DNA of 64,000 nucleotides, taken from Streptococcus cuniculi. Its GTDB lineage: Bacteria; Bacillota; Bacilli; Lactobacillales; Streptococcaceae. The notes beneath the pieces were generated by a model. That model searched no databases. It worked only from the letters and a program-made list of their open reading frames with translations, and was not told the origin of the DNA. Shown piece after piece: positions 15,913 to 25,867 of this stretch (positions are counted from its first letter, which is position 1; each line of letters starts with the position of its first letter). Location of the stretch: the NCBI RefSeq assembly GCF_004570575.1, contig NZ_SPPD01000006.1, positions 1 to 64,000 of the forward strand, given 5' to 3'. Made by a program: the position numbers and the translations under genes.

Positions 15913-16234
15913 AGAAGTGCGCTCTTACTTTAGGGCGAACCCTGGTAAGACAATACGAGACTGCGTTGCTGAGACTGGTCTTGAGTATGAGAATGTCAAG
16001 CAATATTTATGGCGTGATCATAAACGGCACATGCTGTCGAAAGATGAAAACGGCGGTATTATCTATCAAGATACCTTTGAAATCCCTGATAATGCGACTG
16101 TTGACCCTGCAAAGCGGGCTATCTGGGATATGTTGGAAATCCTTGTTGACCGTGCTAAAGCTATGACAGATGATGAAATGCTATTGAAATTTTCAAAAGA
16201 AATCCGTTTGTATTTTGCAGAGGTGAACAGATGA
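15899..16234 (+). CDS. Phage protein with HTH-like N-terminus
   Basis: 111 residues. The N-terminal 45 (KIEEVRSYFRANPGKTIRDCVAETGLEYENV) look like a winged-helix or HTH domain, followed by an acidic helical tail. GGAGGAG precedes ATG. Possible early regulator; not a named family to me. Confidence 0.5.
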   Translation: MTKIEEVRSYFRANPGKTIRDCVAETGLEYENVKQYLWRDHKRHMLSKDENGGIIYQDTFEIPDNATVDPAKRAIWDMLEILVDRAKAMTDDEMLLKFSKEIRLYFAEVNR

Positions 16235-16440
16235 GGAAATACCTAGAATATGCAAAAGCATATCTTGAGGAAGAGTTAGTTCTTTGCGACAATCCTTATC
16301 TTGATGTGGAGAACCTTGACGGTGAGTGGGTGGAAATTGATCACCCGAAATTTGTTCGCGGTCGGCACAATAGTCCGCATTATAGAGCTTCTATCGCACA
16401 TGACCTTCAGGAGGCTAAGGATTTACTAGAAAGGGGGTGA
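16231..16440 (+). CDS. Small phage protein
   Basis: Sixty-nine acidic residues (MRKYLEYAKAYLEEELV). Starts in an ATGA overlap with the preceding gene. Function unknown. The 90 bases after it hold only a short imperfect hairpin (GACGGCC/GACCGCC region) and AT-rich sequence. Confidence 0.5.
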   Translation: MRKYLEYAKAYLEEELVLCDNPYLDVENLDGEWVEIDHPKFVRGRHNSPHYRASIAHDLQEAKDLLERG

Positions 16441-16530
16441 TGTAATTGATTGTAACTAAAAAGACGGCCTAAGAATAGACCGCCATGAATAATAACACAC
16501 AACCATTATAACATAGATTGGAGTAAAAAG

Positions 16531-16854
16531 ATGATTGAAATTAAAATTACTGGGGAAACAATTGAAGAAGTAACAGACGCGCTAGCTCGCACTCTAGGCG
16601 GTATTAGCTCCGCAGGGACCTTGGAGATCGATGCGAAAAAAGTTGCCGAGACCGCGAAGTCTAAAGAAGACCCGGAGGACGACGATACCCCTTCTGTAAC
16701 GCTTGCTGAAATCAAGACGTTGGCCAAGGCTAAAATGGAGGAACAAAAGTCTAAAGCTATCAAGGGACTACTTGCTGATTTGGGAATCAAGAAGATTGAT
16801 CAATTGGACGAAGACCAATACGCTGACTTCTATGCTAGTTTGGAGGAATTGTAA
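16531..16854 (+). CDS. Phage protein upstream of the DUF2800 nuclease
   Basis: 107 residues with an acidic linker in the middle and a C-terminal helical domain (TLAEIKTLAKAKMEEQKSKA, then LLADLGIKKIDQL) resembling the short helical domain found in phage replication-accessory proteins. The stop overlaps the next ATG. Likely part of the recombination/replication module by position. Confidence 0.55.
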   Translation: MIEIKITGETIEEVTDALARTLGGISSAGTLEIDAKKVAETAKSKEDPEDDDTPSVTLAEIKTLAKAKMEEQKSKAIKGLLADLGIKKIDQLDEDQYADFYASLEEL

Positions 16855-18011
16855 TGCCAGTTGAAAATCACGCACTGCTTTCTGCGTCAAGCGCACATCG
16901 TTGGCTCTATTGCCCGATGTTGCCACGCTTAGAGGCGGAGTATCCTAGCAGGGATACTGTTTATACGCAAGAAGGAACAGCAGCTCACGAGCTGTCCGAG
17001 ATTAAGCTGATGTATAAGTCCGGAAAAATCAAAAAGCGGGAGTTTAACAAACGCTTAAAAGAGTTTAAAGAAAGCACCGATTATTACAACGAAGAAATGG
17101 AAGAGATGACAGAGCTCTATACAGACATTGTCATGGAACATTTCAATAGTTATGATAGCGCCGAAATTGAATTGGAGAAGCGAGTTGACTTCTCTGAGTG
17201 GGTCCCTAACGGGTTTGGTACATCAGATGCAGTGATACTTTCTGACGGGGTTATTGAAATCATTGACTTGAAATATGGTAAAGGTATGCCAGTATCTGCT
17301 AAGCAAAACCCGCAAATGGGTTTGTATGCCCTTGGAGCCTATGCGACGTATGACATGATCTATGATTTCGATAAAATCCGCATGACGATTGTTCAGCCCA
17401 GACTTGATAGTGTTAGCACGGTTGAGATCTTTGTCGAAGAGTTGCTTTATTGGGCGGATAACGTAGTTCTTCCAATGGCGGCTCAGGCAGACGCAGGGAT
17501 TGGTGACTGGGACTTGAATGAAAAGGTTCTACAGTGGTCCCCAGTTGCGGCTAAGTTGGTGCCTAGGGCTCAAGCTAATTGGGAACTAATAGATCGCTAC
17601 GAGCTTCAAGAGCCAATCTATTTAGATGGTGAAGCAATCGCTGAAATCCTAGATAGGGCTAGTGAGTTTAAGAAGTGGATTGAATCCGTCGAAGCCTATG
17701 CTCTCAAGCAAGCCCTAGCGGGTGAAGAAGTGCCAGGTTATAAAGTAGTCGAGGGTAGAAGTAATCGGGTCATTACAGATAAGGATAAAGCCGTAGACAT
17801 TCTACACGATAACGGGTTTGACGATGAAATCTACAAGCCAAAAGAGCTTCTAGCTATGGGGGCACTTGAGAAGCTCATCGGAAAATCAACGTTTACGGAA
17901 CTTCTGGCAGAAGTGATTGATAAGCCACAAGGTAAACCTGTCCTTGTTCCGAATAGTGACAAGAGACCCGCAATGAACAGCTTAGAGCAAGCAATTAAAG
18001 ATTTTGAATAG
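16854..18011 (+). CDS. DUF2800 family protein (Cas4/RecB-like nuclease)
   Basis: 385 residues. The family resembles PD-(D/E)XK exonucleases: HRWLYCP near the N-terminus, [10 protein letters not shown], then GTSDAVI and IIDLKYGKG, which supply the Asp, Asp and Lys of the active site. It probably processes DNA ends for recombination together with the DUF2815 protein just downstream, a pairing common in Siphoviridae of Firmicutes. Confidence 0.82.
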   Translation: MPVENHALLSASSAHRWLYCPMLPRLEAEYPSRDTVYTQEGTAAHELSEIKLMYKSGKIKKREFNKRLKEFKESTDYYNEEMEEMTELYTDIVMEHFNSYDSAEIELEKRVDFSEWVPNGFGTSDAVILSDGVIEIIDLKYGKGMPVSAKQNPQMGLYALGAYATYDMIYDFDKIRMTIVQPRLDSVSTVEIFVEELLYWADNVVLPMAAQADAGIGDWDLNEKVLQWSPVAAKLVPRAQANWELIDRYELQEPIYLDGEAIAEILDRASEFKKWIESVEAYALKQALAGEEVPGYKVVEGRSNRVITDKDKAVDILHDNGFDDEIYKPKELLAMGALEKLIGKSTFTELLAEVIDKPQGKPVLVPNSDKRPAMNSLEQAIKDFE

Positions 18012-18022
18012 GAGAAATAAAT

Positions 18023-18586
18023 ATGGTAACAACACAAAATACGACTAAAATTATTACTGGTAAAGTACGTCTTAGCTATGTAGCGCTGCTAGAACCAAAG
18101 GCTTTTGAGGGCCAAGAAGCGAAATACTCAACGGTCATCTTGATTCCTAAAACGGATAAAGAAACAATCAATCGTATCAAAAAGGCACAAAAAGCCGCGT
18201 TTGAAGCAGCTAAAGATAGTAAGTTAAAAGGCATCAAATGGGAGCGAGTAAAAACAACACTGCGTGATGGCGATGAAGAAATGGATACGGAAGAGCATCC
18301 AGAATACGCTGGACACTATTTTATGTCTGTATCTAGCAAAACAAAACCACAAATCATTGACCGATACAAGAACCTAATTGATTCACCAGACGAGGTGTAT
18401 TCGGGAGTATATGCACGGGTCTCTCTTAACGCATACGCTTATAATACTGCGGGAAACAAAGGGATTTCTTGTGGGCTAAACAATGTTCAGATTGTGGCTA
18501 AAGGTGATTACCTAGGCGGCCGTTCGTCTGCTGATGCTGACTTCGATGAGTGGGATGATGAAGAAGAGGAAGACGATTTCTTATAA
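18023..18586 (+). CDS. DUF2815 family ssDNA-binding-like protein
   Basis: 187 residues with an OB-fold-like core ([28 protein letters not shown]) and a very acidic C-terminal tail ([13 protein letters not shown]), as in single-strand DNA-binding proteins that recruit partners through their tails. Paired with the DUF2800 nuclease. An 8-bp GAGGGG hairpin (18585-18607) overlaps its stop region. Confidence 0.8.
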   Translation: MVTTQNTTKIITGKVRLSYVALLEPKAFEGQEAKYSTVILIPKTDKETINRIKKAQKAAFEAAKDSKLKGIKWERVKTTLRDGDEEMDTEEHPEYAGHYFMSVSSKTKPQIIDRYKNLIDSPDEVYSGVYARVSLNAYAYNTAGNKGISCGLNNVQIVAKGDYLGGRSSADADFDEWDDEEEEDDFL

Positions 18587-18628
18587 GAGGGGAAAAATCC
18601 CCCTCTTCATTTTAAGGAGAAAAAGCAA

Positions 18629-18862
18629 ATGGAACAATTTAACAACATAACGAAACCGAAACACTACCAAGGCAAGCATGGACTTGAAGCTATGGATGTT
18701 ATCAGAAATTTTATGTGGGATTTGAAGGGGGTTGCAGCAGGAGCTTGGTGGAATACGATGAAATACCTACTGCGCTTTCAAAAGAAAAACGGTGTTGAGG
18801 ACTTGAAAAAGGCTCGTCAGCACTTGGATTGGTTGATAGAGGAAATGGAGAATGAGTTTTAG
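18629..18862 (+). CDS. DUF3310 family protein
   Basis: Seventy-seven residues. KPKHYQGKHGLEAMDVIRNFM and NTMKYLLRFQKKNGVEDLKKA are the conserved family motifs. This short domain is frequent in phage replication modules and resembles nucleotide kinase-associated domains. Exact role unknown. Confidence 0.8.
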   Translation: MEQFNNITKPKHYQGKHGLEAMDVIRNFMWDLKGVAAGAWWNTMKYLLRFQKKNGVEDLKKARQHLDWLIEEMENEF

Positions 18863-19379
18863 TCAACAAATAAAAACATCGAAATCAGATGAATATTATA
18901 CACCTAAATATGCTGTAGATATTATTGTGCCGTATTTGAAAGCGAAAGGATTTACTAAAATTTGGTGTCCGTTCGATAAAGCACATAGTGAGTTTGTCAA
19001 AATTTTAAAAAGAGAAGGGTTTGAGGTCGTATTTGGGCATATTGAGACAGGCCAAGATTTCTTTGAGCAGAATTTGCCTGAAAATGCTGATTGTGTAGTC
19101 AGCAACCCGCCATTTTCAAAACGTGATGCTATTTTTAAGAGATTATATGAATTAAAGATTCCTTTCGCTCTAGTTATGAATGGCAATGGGATATTTGACA
19201 GTAGAGCAAGATTTGAATTGTTCCGAAATAATGATTTTGAGCTTTTGATTCCCCGAGGCAGGATAAAGTTTTTTGATGAGAGTATGGTTTTAAAAAATAG
19301 CCCTAACTTTCAGAGCATCTATGTATGTCACGGAATGCTTGATAGACAGATTGTATTTACAAATATGATTATAGATTAA
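18852..19379 (+). CDS. Putative phage DNA N6-adenine methyltransferase
   Basis: 175 residues. The catalytic motif NPPF is clear (SNPPFSKRD, about residue 80) and the N-terminus SDEYYTPKYAVD is typical of phage Dam-like enzymes that start with DxYxTP. The SAM-binding loop is short and degenerate, so activity is not certain; such proteins are often mis-labelled as nucleotidyltransferases. Starts inside the end of the preceding gene (11-base overlap). Modification could protect phage DNA from host restriction. Confidence 0.6.
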   Translation: MSFSQQIKTSKSDEYYTPKYAVDIIVPYLKAKGFTKIWCPFDKAHSEFVKILKREGFEVVFGHIETGQDFFEQNLPENADCVVSNPPFSKRDAIFKRLYELKIPFALVMNGNGIFDSRARFELFRNNDFELLIPRGRIKFFDESMVLKNSPNFQSIYVCHGMLDRQIVFTNMIID

Positions 19380-19394
19380 AAACGGAGAAAACAG

Positions 19395-19844
19395 ATGAAA
19401 ATTAGACTACCTTATGTTGAGCCGATTGAGACTGAATGTTTACCTGAAAATCTTGAAGATTTGGTTAAAAAGAGTTTTGTGAACTTTACAAAAGGAACAA
19501 ACAAAGATTATACATTTGAGGACAAGTTACTTTATTTGGATAATCTTCGCAAGTCTTATCTAAGAGATTGCACTGACACAAGTTTCGAAATTACAAAGAT
19601 TTTAGGTGAGGCATACCGTCATCAATTAGATGAACACTTTGATATTTTAGAAAAAGAGGATGTTTTTTCTACAGAATTTATGGAATATTGTTTTGATAAA
19701 GGGTTCATGCCGTTACGCGATACGTGGGATAAATGGTCTTCAAGCGCTAATGATAGAGCGCATAAAGCTATTGTCGCCATCATAAAGATTATTATCAATT
19801 TTGAGTGGAAGGAAACCGATGAACACACAAGAAATACTAAATAA
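19395..19844 (+). CDS. Hypothetical phage protein
   Basis: 149 residues, mainly helical and charged (MKIRLPYVEPIETECLPENL). No motif recognised. ACGGAGAAAACAG gives a reasonable ribosome site. The next gene starts inside its 3' end. Confidence 0.55.
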   Translation: MKIRLPYVEPIETECLPENLEDLVKKSFVNFTKGTNKDYTFEDKLLYLDNLRKSYLRDCTDTSFEITKILGEAYRHQLDEHFDILEKEDVFSTEFMEYCFDKGFMPLRDTWDKWSSSANDRAHKAIVAIIKIIINFEWKETDEHTRNTK

Positions 19845-20319
19845 AATTGAGCAGTTGCCGTCACATTTGATTGACAAGAAAGTAGTCATTTCAAAAGATA
19901 GCGTGCTGGAGCTGGTGAGGCAACTGAACGACCGCCCGAAAGTCAAAATCCCGCAGTTTGTGGCGGATTATTTAGAACAGCAAAAACAGCGTGGGAAAAA
20001 ATTATTTACTGCTCTATTTGGTGATAATAATGAGGCTATCATAAATTGGCTAGATATGAACAACAACGAAGAAATATTCACTCGTGCTTGGCTTGACGGA
20101 TATGAGATAGAGCAGGAGAAGAGATATAGGGTTAAATTCAAAAATCTTGCAGAGCGTCAACTCTATCTTAACTATGATAAAGAATATGATGAATGGATAT
20201 TTGTGTCAATGTTAGAAATAGACACATTTTCTACAAGTCACACAAAGGATGAATTGGAAGAAGCAGGCTTTGGCGGTGTGTTTGGCAATAGTATGTTTGA
20301 AGTAGAGGAGGTGGAGTGA
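19819..20319 (+). CDS. DUF1642 family protein
   Basis: 166 residues from ATG 19819, with GGAAGGAAAC upstream; the longer frame from 19801 lacks a ribosome site. Contains the DUF1642 pattern: VPQFVADYLE-like PQFVADYLEQ, then WLDGYEIE and a strand-rich C-terminus with LNY and W residues. Family members are common in Firmicutes phages and have no known function. Confidence 0.72.
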   Translation: MNTQEILNKIEQLPSHLIDKKVVISKDSVLELVRQLNDRPKVKIPQFVADYLEQQKQRGKKLFTALFGDNNEAIINWLDMNNNEEIFTRAWLDGYEIEQEKRYRVKFKNLAERQLYLNYDKEYDEWIFVSMLEIDTFSTSHTKDELEEAGFGGVFGNSMFEVEEVE

Positions 20320-20471
20320 TGTTTAGAAAACTAAGGTGTAAACTTAGCTTACACAAACTAGTCCCTGTATATTTCGAGGATATGAACTACAAAGACCAAA
20401 AACATGGGTGGATTGAACAAGATGTATGTATTGTCTGCGGTTATAAAACAGATATTAGAACTTATTTCTAG
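20319..20471 (+). CDS. Small cysteine-containing phage protein
   Basis: Fifty residues (MFRKLRCKLSLHKLVP) with Cys7, His12 and a CIVCGYK pair at the end, which could bind one zinc. TGATG overlap with the preceding stop and GAGGAGGTGG as ribosome site. Function unknown. Confidence 0.5.
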   Translation: MFRKLRCKLSLHKLVPVYFEDMNYKDQKHGWIEQDVCIVCGYKTDIRTYF

Positions 20472-20482
20472 GAGGTGAACAA

Positions 20483-20737
20483 ATGACCACACATATGGAT
20501 GAATACAGACCGTTTCGAATCCAATCATGGAAAAATATTGTAATCTTCGAAGTTCGAAAGGGTGTTCTCTACTCTCGCTTTAAAAATGATCACGGCTGGC
20601 TGAAAGTTCCCAAATATATACCTACATACAATCACATTTTGTCTGCAATTGAGAAAAAAGGTGTGACATATATTTCAGATGAAGACCTACAAAAACTATC
20701 GCAAGAATTTACGAACGGGAAGGAGTTGTTGAGGTGA
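20483..20737 (+). CDS. Hypothetical phage protein
   Basis: Eighty-four residues (MTTHMDEYRPFRIQSWKN), small and basic, with GGAGGTG upstream. Overlaps the next gene by four bases. No family recognised. Confidence 0.5.
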   Translation: MTTHMDEYRPFRIQSWKNIVIFEVRKGVLYSRFKNDHGWLKVPKYIPTYNHILSAIEKKGVTYISDEDLQKLSQEFTNGKELLR

Positions 20738-20961
20738 TTAGAATAACTAACAGTTTTAGACAAGGATTTGCAAAAGGTGGCATCTTAGGCTGTATTACAG
20801 GTCTTATATTGAGCGTAGCATTCTTGACACATATAGTTGCTATTCAGCAAAAAAGAATTGATGAGCTAGAATTCAAAGTAGAGCACTTACATCAGCACAA
20901 CGAAGTCATCACGCAGCAGCTGCAGGAGATGAATAGGTACGTAGGGTATCCGGGAGGGTGA
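20734..20961 (+). CDS. Small membrane-anchored coiled-coil protein
   Basis: Seventy-five residues from GTG 20734. One membrane span (GILGCITGLILSVAFLTHIVA, about 17-37) followed by a heptad-like helix (IDELEFKVEHLHQHNEVITQQL). Such genes are common before the phage polymerase. Function unknown. Confidence 0.5.
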   Translation: MIRITNSFRQGFAKGGILGCITGLILSVAFLTHIVAIQQKRIDELEFKVEHLHQHNEVITQQLQEMNRYVGYPGG

Positions 20962-20965
20962 TTAG

Positions 20966-21202
20966 ATGACCAAAAAGGAGTTTTTTGCCAAACTAAAGAA
21001 TGCCAGAAGCAGAATGAAGCTCGTTCAGCGCTTAGAATCAGAACTTTTAGATGGGCTTGATTTAGAAGATGTGCCTTTCTGTGGCACGAATAGTACAAAC
21101 TTGCAAAATGCTATTAGTTGCTACATTCATTACGGAGAGCTACCGCTATCGGGGAAACTGGAAGATTTTTGGGAGCCTTATAAAAAAGCTGTGGAGGATT
21201 AA
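20966..21202 (+). CDS. Hypothetical phage protein
   Basis: Seventy-eight residues (MTKKEFFAKLKNARSRMKL), charged, with two Cys. Directly upstream of the polymerase. No family recognised. Confidence 0.5.
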   Translation: MTKKEFFAKLKNARSRMKLVQRLESELLDGLDLEDVPFCGTNSTNLQNAISCYIHYGELPLSGKLEDFWEPYKKAVED

Positions 21203-21203
21203 C

Positions 21204-23120
21204 ATGAAACACTTATCAATTGACATTGAAACTTTCTCATCAAATGACATTAAAGACGGTGTCTATAAGTATGTTGACGCTCCTGACTTTGAGATTCTGC
21301 TGTTCGCCTATTCTTTTGACGGGGGCGATGTGGAGTGCTTAGACTTGACAAAAGAAGAGCTTCCAGAAGGGGTTAAACAAGAAATTTTGTCAAGTGAGGT
21401 TATCAAGCACGCTTTCAATGCTCAATTTGAACGTGTGTGTCTAGGGAAGTATTTAGGCGTTCAGCTTGACCCTAGAGAATGGCGTTGTACCATGGTTCAT
21501 GCGCAGGAGCTAGGATTGCCTGCAAGCTTGGAGCGCTGTGCCCTGTATCTTAACTTGGCAGAGGAAAAGGATACCGCAGGAAAGAATCTTATCAAGTATT
21601 TTTCAGTACCCTGTAAACCAACAAAGGCAAACGGTGGCAGAACTAGAAATCTTCCCGAACACGACCTCGAGAAGTGGCAGATGTTTAGTGACTACTGTAA
21701 ACAGGACGTTGTGGTCGAAATGGCCATAGCCGAAAAGCTGTCCGCTCTCCCAGTGCACGAACGTGAGTGGGACTACTATGCTGCTGATCAGCGGATAAAC
21801 GATAGAGGAGTTGCCCTTGATAGTGAATTAGTCCAGTCAGCGCTTTACTGTAAAGATGTCAAAATGGAAATGCTCTTTGATGAGTTAAAAGCTATTACGG
21901 GATTAGATAACCCCAATAGTCGCGCTAAACTGCTTCCTTGGTTAAAAGAACACGGCTATAAGCCAGAAGGGTTAACTAAGGCCGATGTCCAGTCTACGTT
22001 AAAAACAGCGACAGGAGAGCTCAAGAGAGTGCTTGAGTTGAAACTTCAGACAGCTATGTCTAGCTTGAAGAAGTACGAAGCCATGGAGCGTGCTGTCTGT
22101 TCAGACGGACGAGTTCACGGACTACTACAATTCTACGGAGCTAGCAGGACAGGTCGTTGGGCTGGTCGAGTAGTGCAGGTTCAGAACTTAGCGAGAAACT
22201 ATCTCAAGGATCTAGACGACGCCAGAAACTTCGTGAAAAGGCGAGATATTGACGCTGTGGAGATTCTTTACGACAGCTTGAATGACACTTTAAAGCAGCT
22301 AGTCCGGACAGCTTTTGTGGCAGAAGGGGATAAAGAGTTCTACGTTTCCGATTTCTCTGCTATTGAGGCCCGAGTGATTGCTTGGTATGCATGCGAAAAA
22401 TGGCGACTTGATGTGTTTAGTACCCATGGCAAAATCTATGAGGCATCTGCTAGTCAGATGTTCCATATCCCGATTGAAGAAGTGGATAAAGAACTACGGC
22501 AAAAAGGAAAAATTGCAGAGTTAGCGCTTGGTTATCAAGGAGGACCAGGGGCCCTCAAGCAGATGGGGGCTTTAGAGATGGGAGTGGCTGAAAACGAGCT
22601 ACAAAGTCTAGTTGATGACTGGCGCCGTGCTAATCCTAAAATTGTTCAATTTTGGAAAGATGTTCAGAAGGCAGCGATTAAAGCAATACGGACTAGAGCC
22701 GTAGTCAAGCTTGGGCAGTTAAAGTTTAAGTATCGAAAAGGTTTCTTGCTGATCCAGCTTCCCGGTGGTCGTTCCCTAGCGTATGCTAAGGCAAAGCTAG
22801 AGGCTGGAGATTTTGGGGACAAGATTGTCTATGAGGGGCAAGGAGATAGGGCCTATTTCACGAAACAAGAAACCTACGGTGGAAAGCTGGTCGAAAACAT
22901 TGTACAAGCAACCGCTAGGGACGTTCTCGCAGAAGCTATTTTAAGGCTTGAAGAGGCAGGATATCCGGTTGTCTTTCATGTCCATGATGAGTGTATTGTA
23001 GAGAGCGCAGGCACCGATATTGAGACGATTAACAGCCTTATGGCTCAGTGTCCAGAGTGGGCAGAAGGTCTTCCGCTAAATAGCGAGGGCTATGTAACAA
23101 AATACTATAAGAAGGATTGA
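21204..23120 (+). CDS. Phage family A DNA polymerase
   Basis: Replicates phage DNA. 638 residues. The N-terminal 3'-5' exonuclease begins with the DEDD motif SIDIETFSS (Asp7, Glu9). The polymerase part has motif A DFSAIEARVIAW, the O-helix motif B with RQKGKIAELALGYQGG, and motif C HVHDE. I chose ATG 21204 (GGAGG upstream) over the frame extension to 21069, which overlaps the preceding gene. It leads a replication block with the primase-helicase just downstream. Confidence 0.93.
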   Translation: MKHLSIDIETFSSNDIKDGVYKYVDAPDFEILLFAYSFDGGDVECLDLTKEELPEGVKQEILSSEVIKHAFNAQFERVCLGKYLGVQLDPREWRCTMVHAQELGLPASLERCALYLNLAEEKDTAGKNLIKYFSVPCKPTKANGGRTRNLPEHDLEKWQMFSDYCKQDVVVEMAIAEKLSALPVHEREWDYYAADQRINDRGVALDSELVQSALYCKDVKMEMLFDELKAITGLDNPNSRAKLLPWLKEHGYKPEGLTKADVQSTLKTATGELKRVLELKLQTAMSSLKKYEAMERAVCSDGRVHGLLQFYGASRTGRWAGRVVQVQNLARNYLKDLDDARNFVKRRDIDAVEILYDSLNDTLKQLVRTAFVAEGDKEFYVSDFSAIEARVIAWYACEKWRLDVFSTHGKIYEASASQMFHIPIEEVDKELRQKGKIAELALGYQGGPGALKQMGALEMGVAENELQSLVDDWRRANPKIVQFWKDVQKAAIKAIRTRAVVKLGQLKFKYRKGFLLIQLPGGRSLAYAKAKLEAGDFGDKIVYEGQGDRAYFTKQETYGGKLVENIVQATARDVLAEAILRLEEAGYPVVFHVHDECIVESAGTDIETINSLMAQCPEWAEGLPLNSEGYVTKYYKKD

Positions 23121-23123
23121 TGT

Positions 23124-25511
23124 ATGGAAGAATTAAAAATAAGACATGCCCCGATGAAAGAAATTCATCTATCCGTCGGTGCTTCTAGAACGACAAAAAA
23201 ATGGAAAAATGAGACATGCACGTGGCAAGAGCTGGTCGAACGCTTAGGAAATCCTACAGTTACGCAAGAGACTTTTGCGGAATACCAGAAGATGTCACGG
23301 GCTGAAAAAGGTCAGATCAAAGACGTTGGCGGGTTCGTGGGTGGATGGCTGAAAAAGGGACAACGAAAGAATGGGCATGTGCAGAGTCGTTCACTTGTGG
23401 CGCTAGATGCAGATAGCCCGAGCGGTGATTTTCTTGACCGTTTGGAGCTTATGGCAGATTATGCCTATGTACTGTACAGCACGCATAGTCACTCTCACAA
23501 AGCCCCTAAATACCGCATCATTATTCCGACAGACCGCTTAATGTTGCCGGATGAATACGAGCCAGTGGCCCGCTATCTAGCGAATCAGCTAGGCATGGGA
23601 AACTTTGATGATACGACTTACCAAGGTGTACGAATGATGTATTTCCCCAGCCATTCACGAGATGCGGAGTTTATCTTTAAGGTAAATGATGAAGCGTTTC
23701 TAGATGTAGATGAGGTACTGGCGACCTACCCGGACTGGAAAGATTCTAGCTTTTGGCCAGAAAGCCCTACACACACCGTGAGGCGGAAATCCGAAGCGAA
23801 GAAGCAGGGCGACCCCTTGAGCAAGAAGGGGCTAGTTGGAGCTTTCTGTCGAAACTATGACATCAGACAAGCAATTGTGGAGTTCTTACCGGATATCTAT
23901 GCGGAAGGAACAACGCCCGATCGCTATACCTATGTAGAAGGCTCTACGGCGAATGGTTTGGTTATCTATGATGATGTGTTTGCCTACAGTCACCACGGGA
24001 CAGACCCGGTTGGGGATAGGTTGGTCAACAGCTATGACCTAGTACGGATTCACAAATTTGGAGACATGGACGGAGACGCGAAAGATGGGGCGCCCACTAA
24101 TAAACTGCCTTCTAGTAAGGCTATGAATGAGTGGGTGGCAGAGCTTCCAGTTATTCGTGAAGAACTGATGAATGAAGCGCTTGGCGACTTTGACGAGGTA
24201 CTACCGCCAGAGGGCGTAGAAGATGAACGGGAATGGCTAGAAATTGATGAGAGGGGAAATCCTGAGGTTAATAGCTATCTGCTAGCTCAACAGATATTGA
24301 GAGAGGTTCCAGTATGGTACGATGGACTGGAGTTCTTGAGGTATGAAGCTGAAAAGGGAATTTGGATTCCAAATGCAGAAGAATACCTGCGCAGCTATAT
24401 TTCAACGAAGAAATTAGGCAAAATTACGAAGATTCGGCATATCAACGAAACAATCGTAGCGATTAGGGCGCAGGCGTTCTCTAAGGAAGTTTTCAAGGAA
24501 AGCGACATACACAAGATTGTTCTAACAAACGGTGTGTATGATTTGAAAGAGGACAGCTTTGTTGGCCAGTTTGATCCTGAACTACACGCAAGGTCAAGCC
24601 ACCCTGTAAGATATGAGGCAGGGGCAGAGTGCCCCAACTTTGACGGTTTTCTGCGTGAGACTGTGGGCGCTGAAAACATAGATTTTGTCTACGAATGGTT
24701 CGGTTACAATTTTTACCGCGAATACACGATTCAAAAAATGTTATTTATCCAGGGTAAGGGTGGCACAGGTAAGTCAACGATTATCAATATCTTGCGGGAG
24801 ATGATTGGCAGTGATAGCTATGCGGCAGTCACCTTGCAAGGTTTGATGACCGAACGTTTTGCCAAAATTGGACTATATCGCAAAGTTGCCAACTTTGACA
24901 CGGATGCAAAGCCCCAATATCTAGCAGACGGAGCGACTTTAAAGATGTTAACCGGAGAGGATTCTATCTACGCAGATAGAAAGAATAAAGAGCCAATTAC
25001 CTTTTACAACTATGCCAAACTAACATTTGCCATGAACGAACTTCCACCCATGCGAGACTTTAGCGGCGGTCTGAAACGCCGGATGATGATTCTTGAAATG
25101 AACAAGATTCTGACAGACGAAGTGAAATCCAAATACCCACTTAAAACGATTATGTCTGAGCTACCTGGTATCTTCAACAAGTCCATGGATGGGTTAAGAA
25201 GATTATTAGAGACTAAGGCTTTCAGCTTGAGCGGAACTATGGTAGAAAGTGTTGAAAAGTGGGAACGTGGAAACGACGTCGTCGCTATGTTCCTGGAAGA
25301 CGAATGCGCAGTGGGCAAAGACAATAAAGCTCCAGTAGCTGAAGTCTATCCAGCTTACAAGCAATATTGTATGGACTCGGGATACAAACCATTAGCTAAA
25401 AATACATTTATTCAGCGTTTGCGAGAGCTGGGCTTTGAAGATAAACTTGTAAAAATTGGCAAGAAGCCGGTACGATCTTGGACAGGGTTCAAACTATTAG
25501 ATGATTTTTAG
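23124..25511 (+). CDS. Phage primase-helicase (PriCT/D5-type, SF3 ATPase)
   Basis: 795 residues. The N-terminal half resembles an AEP-type primase (SLVALDADSP, THSHSHKAPKYRIIIPTDR). The C-terminal half is a D5-like superfamily 3 helicase with Walker A GKGGTGKS (544-551) and a family-typical D5 linker. It probably opens the phage origin and primes synthesis. The repeat-filled, AT-rich region straight after its stop is a candidate for that origin. Confidence 0.9.
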   Translation: MEELKIRHAPMKEIHLSVGASRTTKKWKNETCTWQELVERLGNPTVTQETFAEYQKMSRAEKGQIKDVGGFVGGWLKKGQRKNGHVQSRSLVALDADSPSGDFLDRLELMADYAYVLYSTHSHSHKAPKYRIIIPTDRLMLPDEYEPVARYLANQLGMGNFDDTTYQGVRMMYFPSHSRDAEFIFKVNDEAFLDVDEVLATYPDWKDSSFWPESPTHTVRRKSEAKKQGDPLSKKGLVGAFCRNYDIRQAIVEFLPDIYAEGTTPDRYTYVEGSTANGLVIYDDVFAYSHHGTDPVGDRLVNSYDLVRIHKFGDMDGDAKDGAPTNKLPSSKAMNEWVAELPVIREELMNEALGDFDEVLPPEGVEDEREWLEIDERGNPEVNSYLLAQQILREVPVWYDGLEFLRYEAEKGIWIPNAEEYLRSYISTKKLGKITKIRHINETIVAIRAQAFSKEVFKESDIHKIVLTNGVYDLKEDSFVGQFDPELHARSSHPVRYEAGAECPNFDGFLRETVGAENIDFVYEWFGYNFYREYTIQKMLFIQGKGGTGKSTIINILREMIGSDSYAAVTLQGLMTERFAKIGLYRKVANFDTDAKPQYLADGATLKMLTGEDSIYADRKNKEPITFYNYAKLTFAMNELPPMRDFSGGLKRRMMILEMNKILTDEVKSKYPLKTIMSELPGIFNKSMDGLRRLLETKAFSLSGTMVESVEKWERGNDVVAMFLEDECAVGKDNKAPVAEVYPAYKQYCMDSGYKPLAKNTFIQRLRELGFEDKLVKIGKKPVRSWTGFKLLDDF

Positions 25512-25867
25512 GTAACATTTCGGGGTAACATTTTTGGGATTTTGAAAATTTGGGGTAACAAAGTAACAAGAATTTCAAACTCAAAAAAATTTTATCAGTT
25601 GAAAAAAGATGTTACTTTGTTACCACAATTTGAAAATTTTATAAAAATCCCTATCAAAAAGTTACCTTTGTTACTTTTCTGTTACCTCTTTAATGGCTGT
25701 TATATCAAGTTTTTAGCTATGATTGGTAACAAAGTAACATCTTTTCTCTATTAGCTATATATAATAATAAATAATATATATAGTGTATATATAAGGTGTA
25801 TGTGTATATAAAATATATAGAGAAATAATAAGTTGAAAAATTTTGTTACCCTAATTTTGGAGGAAAG
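25512..25867. repeat. GTAAC-repeat region, candidate phage replication origin
   Basis: No convincing gene. In 340 bases GTAAC occurs six times forward (25512, 25525, 25555, 25563, 25726, 25734) and its complement GTTAC six times (25611, 25619, 25661, 25670, 25681, 25845). The 15-base unit GGTAACAAAGTAACA is present exactly at 25554-25568 and 25725-25739 and inverted at 25610-25624. A stretch of about 80 nearly pure A/T bases (25755-25835) follows. Iterons plus an AT-rich unwinding segment next to the helicase gene suit a replication origin. Confidence 0.6.

Noticed and set aside
25542..25754. 70-codon frame after the primase-helicase gene
   Set aside because: It has no ribosome site, and its content is dictated by the GTAAC repeats. 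I read the region as a repeat field.
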